NCBI GenBank assembly: GCA_965235125.1
Contig: CBDDXH010000012.1
Coordinates: 1 to 21,820, forward strand
Reading direction: 5' to 3'
DNA length: 21,820 nt
Source: Pelagilacustribacter hypolimneticus
GTDB taxonomy: Bacteria; Pseudomonadota; Alphaproteobacteria; Pelagibacterales; Pelagibacteraceae
A program made the translations under genes and the position numbers. Shown in pieces: positions 1 to 5,748 of this stretch (position 1 is its first letter; every line of letters begins with the position of its first letter). The notes under the pieces were generated by a model, which saw nothing but the letters and a program-made list of their open reading frames with translations, searched no databases and was not told where the DNA came from.

Positions 1-1022
1 GCACTAGCCAAGATCACCAAGATAAGTGTATTAAGGTTCAGGGCAATCACGTCAATTTGTTCGAAGTACTTTGGAAACTTTATCGTCCAATAACTCATTT
101 GTAAGAATGGGAAGAGGAAGCTGAAGAAGAACAAGATCAATAATGATAAAGAAATTAAACGTCCTTTGTTCTTACTGAGTTCAATCCTTGGAATTTGTTT
201 GAATCCTTGAGAGGGTTGATGATACTTGGCATCACCCCTTGAATAATTTTCTAGAAAGAAAAGTATGAAGATGAAGATCAAAAGGATGAAGGATAATTGA
301 TTGGCTGTGTTAAGATCATCAAAGGATATCCAAGAATTGTAGATGCCCGTCGTTAACGTTGATATGCCAAAGAAAGAAACGGTTCCAAAGTCAGCCAAAC
401 ATTCCATCGCAACTAATGCCAAGCCAGCAACGATGGCAGGCCTTGCTGATGGCAGGATGATCTTAAGGAAACTTTCCCTTGCGCTATAACCAAGGTTTTT
501 GCTCACCTCAATCAAGTTATGGGATTGATGATAGAAAGATGCCCTCGTTAAGACGTAAACGTAACCAAATAAGGAGAATGACATTGAAAGGATCGCGCCT
601 AGCAAGCCATCGAACTTAGGGATGTGCGGATTGTAATTTCGTTCTCCAAACAAAAAGGTCAATAAGGCATGTAGTGAGCCATAATTCTCAAAGAATGCAG
701 TAAGCGAATATGCATAAATGTAAGCTGGTACGGCAAAGGACAAAATCAATGCCCATTTGAAGAAATTCACTCCAGGAAAGTCATAGAAGGAAACGAAGTA
801 GGCAGCAAATACGCCAAGGCAAAAAGTTAAGCTCATCACTCCAACTAAGATCAAAAAAGAATTCGTGACGTAAGTCATCAAGTAAGTTTCCCTTAGTAGT
901 TCATAGTACTCACTCGTCGAATTAAAGAAGCTAGCAAACACAGTGATCAATGGAATGGCAACGATCAAGGAAACGAATAGCGAGGCAATGAACCAAGGAT
1001 TCGTGTTTCTAATCAAGCTCAT
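1..1022 (-). CDS. fbpB: Fe(III) ABC transporter permease, FbpB/FutB type (3' end cut by window edge)
   Basis: Inner-membrane permease of a ferric-iron ABC importer; it would take iron from the binding protein encoded just upstream. I translated it directly: it starts MSLIRNTNPWFIAS at the ATG complementary to 1020-1022 and stays open for 340 codons to the edge. Family members are about 500-550 residues with two fused permease halves, so this is roughly the N-terminal two thirds. Several hydrophobic spans are visible (first at residues 11-31). An EAA-type cytoplasmic loop, where the ATPase docks, is seen as ARESFLKIILPSARPAI followed by VAGLAL. It begins 10 bp after the fbpA stop codon with no clear Shine-Dalgarno, so it is most likely co-transcribed and translationally coupled. 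Codons favour TTG, ATC, AAG and AGG, unlike genes after 2240. Permeases for other trivalent cations or small anions look similar; the iron assignment rests on the neighbour. Confidence 0.88.
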   Translation of the reverse strand, partial: MSLIRNTNPWFIASLFVSLIVAIPLITVFASFFNSTSEYYELLRETYLMTYVTNSFLILVGVMSLTFCLGVFAAYFVSFYDFPGVNFFKWALILSFAVPAYIYAYSLTAFFENYGSLHALLTFLFGERNYNPHIPKFDGLLGAILSMSFSLFGYVYVLTRASFYHQSHNLIEVSKNLGYSARESFLKIILPSARPAIVAGLALVAMECLADFGTVSFFGISTLTTGIYNSWISFDDLNTANQLSFILLIFIFILFFLENYSRGDAKYHQPSQGFKQIPRIELSKNKGRLISLSLLILFFFSFLFPFLQMSYWTIKFPKYFEQIDVIALNLNTLILVILAS

Positions 1023-1032
1023 GACGTAATGA

Positions 1033-2049
1033 TTAATTCCAACCTGCTTCAGTCATGATCCTCAAGGCTTCAGCTTGTCTCTTACCAAAGGTTGAAACGT
1101 TCGTCACAAGGTCTTGCTTGAAGTCCAAGCCAAATTGCGCAATGAGTGGACTAGGTTCTATGCCATCAATGATGGGATATTCAAAGGTATTGTTTACGAT
1201 GTGACTTTGAGCTTCGGGCGTAACAAAAAATTCCAATAACTTAATTGCATTATCTTTGTTAGGTGCATGCTTGAGTATTCCACCTCCACTTATGTTCATG
1301 TGGGTTCCCCTGCTTTTTTGATTGGGAAATAATATCTTCACCTTTCTTGCGGCAACTTCTTGTTCTGAGCCTTTTTCACCAGAAAGCATCAAGGCAATGT
1401 AATAAGTATTGGCTATGGCATAATCAGCTTCACCAGCTGCAACAGCTAAGATTTGTGCTCGATCATTGCCTTTGGCTGGTCTTGCAAAATTACTCACGAA
1501 GCCCTTGACCCAGATCTTAGTTTTATCCAAGCCATTATTTTCAATAAGGGAGGCCACCAAGGATTGATTGTAAACGCTATTAGACTGCCTGATCACGATC
1601 TTACCCACAAACTCAGGTTTTGATAAATCTTCATAACTCAAGTTAGGATCTGGAGTCGTTTTTGAAGGATCATAAAATATTACCCTTGCCCTTTTTGCAA
1701 TTCCAATCCAATGCTTAGTTCTTAATTTTTCTGGCACGACGGACTTGATGAAAGCAGAACTTGCTCCGGTTTGAAAAAACCCTTCCGATTCAAATGCTCC
1801 AAGCTTTCCCGCGTCAGCAGTAATGTAGAGGTCAGCCTTGCTATCCTTGCCTTCTTCCTTGATCCTCTTTTGAAGTGCACCATCTTCCCCAGAGATGACG
1901 TTGACCTTGATGCCCGTTCGTTCAGTGAATTTATTATATAGCTCAATGTCAGATTCATAGTGCCTTGAAGTAAAGACGTTCACTTCATTTGCAAGAACGT
2001 TTCCCAGCAATGTTGTCAACAGGATTAAAGTCGTAGTGATGAATTTCAT
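1033..2049 (-). CDS. fbpA: Fe(III) ABC transporter periplasmic substrate-binding protein, FbpA/FutA type
   Basis: Periplasmic ferric-iron-binding protein that delivers iron to the FbpB-like permease encoded 10 bp downstream. The 338-residue length is normal. An N-terminal signal peptide covers about residues 1-20, with likely cleavage after VLA. Tyrosines sit where the FutA/FbpA class ligates iron: Tyr31 in the RHYESD segment, Tyr160 in NSVYNQS, and the Tyr216-Tyr217 pair in ANTYYIAL. That four-tyrosine pattern separates iron binders from related sulfate or thiosulfate binders. The start is the only ATG that gives a proper signal peptide. The promoter region carries two Fur-type boxes, so iron-repressed expression is expected. 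Lysine is mostly AAG and arginine mostly AGG, unlike the AAA/AGA of the neighbouring chromosome. No ATPase gene (fbpC) is in view; it may lie beyond the left edge or elsewhere. Confidence 0.93.
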   Translation of the reverse strand: MKFITTTLILLTTLLGNVLANEVNVFTSRHYESDIELYNKFTERTGIKVNVISGEDGALQKRIKEEGKDSKADLYITADAGKLGAFESEGFFQTGASSAFIKSVVPEKLRTKHWIGIAKRARVIFYDPSKTTPDPNLSYEDLSKPEFVGKIVIRQSNSVYNQSLVASLIENNGLDKTKIWVKGFVSNFARPAKGNDRAQILAVAAGEADYAIANTYYIALMLSGEKGSEQEVAARKVKILFPNQKSRGTHMNISGGGILKHAPNKDNAIKLLEFFVTPEAQSHIVNNTFEYPIIDGIEPSPLIAQFGLDFKQDLVTNVSTFGKRQAEALRIMTEAGWN

Positions 2050-2057
2050 TCTAGTAT

Positions 2058-2074
2058 TTGATAATCATTCTCAA
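2058..2074 (-). promoter_or_regulatory. Fur-type box 1, overlapping the likely fbpA transcription start
   Basis: On the minus strand this reads TTGAGAATGATTATCAA and contains TGAGAAT-G-ATTATCA, an exact match to the 7-1-7 Fur consensus TGAnAATnATTnTCA. It lies 9-25 bp before the fbpA start codon and would cover the transcription start inferred from the candidate promoter. The same word also satisfies the TGA-N9-TCA iron-rhodo-box pattern used by RirA-type regulators in some alphaproteobacteria, so the identity of the repressor is inferred. Confidence 0.82.
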
Positions 2075-2078
2075 TTAA

Positions 2079-2107
2079 CATATATTGCAATTGATAATCA
2101 TTCGCAA
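2079..2107 (-). promoter_or_regulatory. Candidate sigma-70 promoter of fbpAB
   Basis: A possible -35 TTGCGA (2102-2107) and -10 TATATG (2079-2084) are separated by 17 bp on the minus strand. The -35 lies inside Fur box 2 and the start site would fall within Fur box 1, a good layout for repression. The -10 matches only four of six consensus positions, so this is a candidate, supported mainly by its position relative to the boxes. Confidence 0.45.
2091..2107 (-). promoter_or_regulatory. Fur-type box 2, upstream copy
   Basis: On the minus strand this reads TTGCGAATGATTATCAA, which is box 1 with one base changed. The 7-1-7 core TGCGAAT-G-ATTATCA misses the consensus at one position. The two copies are direct repeats starting 33 bp apart, close to three helical turns, so two repressor dimers could bind on the same face of the DNA. 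Confidence 0.75.
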
Positions 2108-2241
2108 TAGTGACGCAGATCAAATATGTTGATATAATTCAATTATTTTACAAAAATTCACTTTCAGATTTACGTCTACATAGTACGTTACATACTAATA
2201 GGCACTTTAAATGCAGAATGTTAAATTAGTATCGTAAACAA

Positions 2242-2670
2242 ATGAAAAATGAAAAGATCCGATACTGGTTGATGAAGTCAGAGCCAAATGTTTGGTCTAT
2301 CGATCGACAAAAAAAAGCAGGTGCTAAAGGTGTAACGTGGGATGGGGTTAGAAACTATCAAGCTGCAAATTATTTAAAAAAAATGAGAAAGAGTGATCTT
2401 TGTTTTTTTTATCATTCAAATATTGGTAAAGAAATTGTTGGGGTTGTTGAAATAATTAAAACTGCTTTCTTAGATAAAACTGACAAAGAGCGTAAATTTG
2501 TAGCCGTTAAAGTTAAGTTTAAAGAGAAATTTAAAAAAACTATTAACCTAGAAATAATTAAAAAAACCAAAGAAATTAGACATTTACCGCTCATTAAACA
2601 AAGCAGGTTATCAGTTATGCCTATAGATTTTAAAAGCTGGAAAATAATCTACAACATGGGTAGAATTTAA
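2242..2670 (+). CDS. EVE domain-containing protein (THYN1-like)
   Basis: A single EVE domain, a PUA-like fold that binds modified nucleobases in RNA or DNA; the cellular role of the bacterial stand-alone form is not settled. The 142-residue length is that of the domain alone. Family motifs appear in order: YWLMKSEP with WSID (residues 8-21), WDGVRNYQA near residues 33-41, the LCFFYHSN segment near 53-60, IVGVVEI (65-71), and the C-terminal SRLSVMPI. The start at 2242 puts a short leader before the first strand; a start at the internal Met before KSEP would remove part of that strand. It is followed 25 bp later by acs on the same strand, so co-transcription is possible. No restriction or methyltransferase gene lies nearby, which argues against a defence role here. 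Confidence 0.9.
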   Translation: MKNEKIRYWLMKSEPNVWSIDRQKKAGAKGVTWDGVRNYQAANYLKKMRKSDLCFFYHSNIGKEIVGVVEIIKTAFLDKTDKERKFVAVKVKFKEKFKKTINLEIIKKTKEIRHLPLIKQSRLSVMPIDFKSWKIIYNMGRI

Positions 2671-2695
2671 TAAAATTTTTCATTTAAGGAAAGAC

Positions 2696-4699
2696 ATGAC
2701 AAAAAAAAAAAAAAAATTAAAAAAAAAAATTTTTTCATTAAAGAAAGCTTTTAAAGATAAAAAAGAATTAGTTATAAAAGTCACAAAACAATGGGCTAAA
2801 AAAGCTTATGTTGATAAAAATAGCTACAAAAAAAAATATAATCTCTCTATTAAAAAAAATGATGAATTCTGGAGAAAAGAAGGAAAAAGAATATCTTGGA
2901 TCAAACCTTACAAAAAAATTAAAGATATTAAATTCAGCAAAACGGATGTGCACATTAAATGGTTTTATGATGGCAAATTAAATGCTTCTGCAAACTGCAT
3001 CGATAGACATTTAAAAAAATATGGTAATAAAACCGCAATCATTTGGGTTGGTGATGATCCTAAAAATTCAAAAAAAATTTCTTACAAAGAATTACATAAA
3101 AATGTTTGTAAAGCTGCAAACGCTTTAAAAAGTATTGGTATTCAAAAAGGTAATCGAGTTACCATTTACTTATCGATGATTCCTGAGCTAGCCTATACGA
3201 TGCTAGCGTGCGCAAGAATTGGAGCCGTACATTCCATTATATTTGGTGGTTTCTCACCTGACTCTATTGCAACAAGAATTAATGATTGCGAATCTGAATA
3301 CTTAATTACTGCAGACGAAGGTGTGCGGGGTGGAAAAATTATTCCACTTAAAAAAATTGCAGATGAGGCACTTGAACAATGTCCTCAAGTTAAAAAATGT
3401 GTTGTGATTAAGCATACAGGTGGCGATATTAATTGGCATAACGAAAGAGATATCTCTTATGAAAAATTAATAAATTCTGCATCGGTTAATTGTGAACCTG
3501 AGATCATGGATGCGGAAGATCCTTTGTTTATTCTTTATACATCTGGTTCAACGGGAAAACCAAAAGGAGTGTTGCATACAACAGGTGGCTACATGGTTTA
3601 TGCTTCGATGACTCATCAGTATGTTTTCAATTATAAACCAAAAGATATTTATTGGTGCACGGCAGACATTGGTTGGGTTACGGGTCATAGTTATATTATT
3701 TACGGACCTCTTTCTAACGCGGCCACAACTATTATGTTTGAAGGAATCCCTAATTATCCAACCAGCTCAAGATGGTGGGAAATTGTAGATAAATATAAGG
3801 TAAATATTTTCTACACAGCACCAACGGCTATTAGAGCATTAATGAAAGAAGGAGATGCTCCAGTTAAATCGACAAGCAGAAAATCTTTAAAACTTTTAGG
3901 TACTGTAGGTGAGCCAATTAATCCTGAAGCTTGGATGTGGTATTACAAAACAGTAGGTGAATCTAGATGTCCTATCGTTGATACATGGTGGCAAACAGAA
4001 ACAGGAGGAATTTTAATTTCTCCACAACCGGGCGCTATAGATTTAAAACCAGGTTCAGCAACAAAACCTTTTTATGGAATTAAACCTGAAATTTTAGATG
4101 AAAAAGGTAAAGTTATTAAAGGAGAAGGACAAGGAAGACTTTGTTTAGCAGCTTCGTGGCCCGGTCAAATGAGAACTGTTTATGGTAATCATCAAAGATT
4201 TATTGATACATATTTTTCTCAATTCGATGGAAAATATTTTACAGGGGATGGTTGTCGAAGAGATAAAGACGGGTACTATTGGATTACAGGTCGAGTCGAT
4301 GATGTAATTATTGTTGCGGGTCATAACTTAGGAACCGCAGAAATAGAAAGCGCATTTGTTGCCCATTCTAAAGTAGCAGAAGCAGCAGTCGTTGGTTATC
4401 CTCACGATATAAAAGGTAATGCCTTATATTGCTTTGTCACTTTAAAAACGGGTGTGCAGCCGAATGGTGATTTAGAAAGAGAACTCAAACTTTGGGTGCG
4501 GAAAACTATTGGGCCCATAGCAACGCCAGACATCATTCAATTTGCTCCGGGTTTACCTAAAACAAGATCAGGTAAAATCATGCGAAGAATTTTAAGAAAA
4601 ATTGCAGCGAATGAACATGACCAGCTAGGAGATACAACAACGTTAGCTGATCCAAGTGTAGTAAGTTCTATAGTTGAGAATAGAAAAAATAGAAATTAA
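2696..4699 (+). CDS. acs: Acetyl-CoA synthetase (AMP-forming)
   Basis: Cytoplasmic enzyme that makes acetyl-CoA from acetate, ATP and CoA by way of acetyl-AMP. Visible motifs: the phosphate loop YTSGSTGKPKG, the WWQTETGG adenylate motif, the GRVDDVIIVAGHNLGTAEIES hinge region, and PKTRSGKIMRR near the C-terminus, where Lys627 matches the catalytic lysine that is reversibly acetylated in other bacteria. Length is 667 residues, about 15 more than E. coli Acs; the excess is a lysine-rich N-terminus. The start is supported by AAGGA five bases before the ATG, but directly after it comes a run of 16 A (2701-2716), TT and 11 A, encoding MTKKKKKLKKK, so the reading frame there is fragile. The gene sits upstream of the sodium/solute symporter pair, which suggests a shared acetate-use role. 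Its stop codon overlaps that of the convergent gene. Confidence 0.96.
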   Translation: MTKKKKKLKKKIFSLKKAFKDKKELVIKVTKQWAKKAYVDKNSYKKKYNLSIKKNDEFWRKEGKRISWIKPYKKIKDIKFSKTDVHIKWFYDGKLNASANCIDRHLKKYGNKTAIIWVGDDPKNSKKISYKELHKNVCKAANALKSIGIQKGNRVTIYLSMIPELAYTMLACARIGAVHSIIFGGFSPDSIATRINDCESEYLITADEGVRGGKIIPLKKIADEALEQCPQVKKCVVIKHTGGDINWHNERDISYEKLINSASVNCEPEIMDAEDPLFILYTSGSTGKPKGVLHTTGGYMVYASMTHQYVFNYKPKDIYWCTADIGWVTGHSYIIYGPLSNAATTIMFEGIPNYPTSSRWWEIVDKYKVNIFYTAPTAIRALMKEGDAPVKSTSRKSLKLLGTVGEPINPEAWMWYYKTVGESRCPIVDTWWQTETGGILISPQPGAIDLKPGSATKPFYGIKPEILDEKGKVIKGEGQGRLCLAASWPGQMRTVYGNHQRFIDTYFSQFDGKYFTGDGCRRDKDGYYWITGRVDDVIIVAGHNLGTAEIESAFVAHSKVAEAAVVGYPHDIKGNALYCFVTLKTGVQPNGDLERELKLWVRKTIGPIATPDIIQFAPGLPKTRSGKIMRRILRKIAANEHDQLGDTTTLADPSVVSSIVENRKNRN

Positions 4700-5361
4700 A
4701 TATTTTTAAATTTATCTGTTAATTCTTTAAACTCAGTTTTTACTAAATTCCATTTATTTATTATTGAATTTAAAACAATTTCTTTATCTAATATTTTTAA
4801 TTCATCTGCAATCGGAGACCAATGATAAAGAGCTTGCCCACTTTTAATAAATGGATTTTCAAGATGATAATTATTCCAATTCACTTCTCTTAGTCTTTGC
4901 TCAAATTCTAGCTTAGTATTATGAAATACTTTCTGATCGAGTCCGTTTTTTTTTTCATCTTCTAAAATCTCTAAATATACCTTACTGGCATTAATTTCTT
5001 TTAGACCTTTTTTATCTGTTAAATAAGAATAAACAAATAAAGTACAATCAGCTAAAGCGATTACATAAATATTCCATTTAGCGATATTAATAGACTCTGA
5101 AAAAATTTTATCTTCGAACATAGATAAATATCTTGTTCCCATTCTAGTTTTTAAATATCCATAAAGTGTGTGTTGAGTGACATAGGCCGATCTTTGTTGA
5201 ATAAAAAGTTTTAATTGATCATCAGCCTCTAGAGATGAAAATTCTTTTACTTTGCCACGTGCAAATAACTGTTCTTTAACATCATCAAAGGCCTGTTTAG
5301 TTATTTTTATTAAATATTGAATATTCAATTTCAAGTTGTTTTGCCTCTGATTTTCATCCAT
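4696..5361 (-). CDS. Conserved hypothetical protein, alphaproteobacterial type (221 aa)
   Basis: I do not recognise a function. The protein looks like a family I recall as an uncharacterised protein of many alphaproteobacteria; the best conserved stretches should be LFARGKVKEF, the RSAYVTQHTLYGYLKTRMGTRY region (about residues 56-77) and SINIAKWNIY (about 90-99). It has no signal peptide, is probably soluble and mainly helical, and has one moderately hydrophobic stretch near residues 95-113. It lies on the opposite strand between acs and the symporter operon. Its stop codon overlaps the acs stop by 4 bp, and its start diverges from the symporter genes across 129 bp. The position hints at, but does not show, a link to acetate metabolism. 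Confidence 0.85.
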   Translation of the reverse strand: MDENQRQNNLKLNIQYLIKITKQAFDDVKEQLFARGKVKEFSSLEADDQLKLFIQQRSAYVTQHTLYGYLKTRMGTRYLSMFEDKIFSESINIAKWNIYVIALADCTLFVYSYLTDKKGLKEINASKVYLEILEDEKKNGLDQKVFHNTKLEFEQRLREVNWNNYHLENPFIKSGQALYHWSPIADELKILDKEIVLNSIINKWNLVKTEFKELTDKFKNI

Positions 5362-5462
5362 TTAAAATGTATTTTTTCTTTTTAGCCATAGTTTAATATA
5401 GTTTTTCTTGATTTTTTAACTTTTAATTCAGATTACAGATGAGTAAGATAATTCAAAGTTAA

Positions 5463-5476
5463 TTAGTTTAAACTAA
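5463..5476. promoter_or_regulatory. Perfect 14-bp palindrome, candidate operator of the symporter operon
   Basis: TTAGTTTAAACTAA is its own reverse complement and ends 14 bp before the start codon at 5491. There is no T-run after it, so it is not a terminator. A weak -10-like GATAAT lies at 5447-5452, which would place the palindrome just downstream of the start of transcription, a usual place for a repressor site. The region is AT-rich, which lowers the weight of the observation. Confidence 0.4.
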
Positions 5477-5490
5477 AAATAGGGGGAAAC

Positions 5491-5748
5491 ATGAGTAATA
5501 AAGATGCTCATTGGGAAAAAACGAGAAGCCACATGGTAGTAACCATAGCTTTGTGGTTCTTTTTCTCAACTGTTGTATTTATGTTTGGAGAAGATATAAA
5601 TTCAATGAAATTTCTTGGATACCCACTAGCATATTATATGACAGCGCAAGGTTCGATGATCGCGTTTCTTGTCATACTATTCTGGTCTGCCAGTAAACAA
5701 GAAGATATCGATGACGAATTCGGATTCGGCGAAAGAGAGGATGAATAA
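5491..5748 (+). CDS. DUF4212 small subunit of a sodium/solute symporter
   Basis: Small membrane protein that always accompanies VC_2705-type sodium/solute symporters and is thought to be an accessory subunit. The 85 residues show two membrane segments (about 15-33 and 42-66), a short charged N-terminus, and an acidic tail (EDIDDEFGFGEREDE). The AHWEKTRSHM opening followed by a first hydrophobic helix is the family pattern. AGGGGG four bases before the ATG is the strongest ribosome-binding site in the window, implying strong translation. The stop codon overlaps the start of the large subunit by one base (TAATG), so the two are translationally coupled. A perfect palindrome lies just upstream. 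Confidence 0.93.
   Translation: MSNKDAHWEKTRSHMVVTIALWFFFSTVVFMFGEDINSMKFLGYPLAYYMTAQGSMIAFLVILFWSASKQEDIDDEFGFGEREDE

Noticed and set aside
1722..1958. Alternative minus-strand frame inside fbpA
   Set aside because: Out of frame with a complete iron-binding protein and low in recognisable protein pattern; a by-product of the higher-GC codon usage there.
2177..2197. Imperfect direct repeat TACATAGTA / TACATACTA between fbpA and the EVE gene
   Set aside because: Nine bases with one mismatch in an AT-rich spacer, with no third copy; too likely by chance to call an operator or attachment site.
1..2240. Genomic island or transposon carrying the iron genes
   Set aside because: The codon change is real, but no transposase, integrase, terminal repeat or tRNA lies at the right-hand boundary; only acquisition in general, not a particular element, can be suggested.
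5362..5490. Riboswitch or structured leader before the symporter operon
   Set aside because: The 129-bp spacer is nearly all A/T with no stable stems other than the short palindrome at 5463-5476, which pairs poorly as RNA; no known riboswitch core was recognised.
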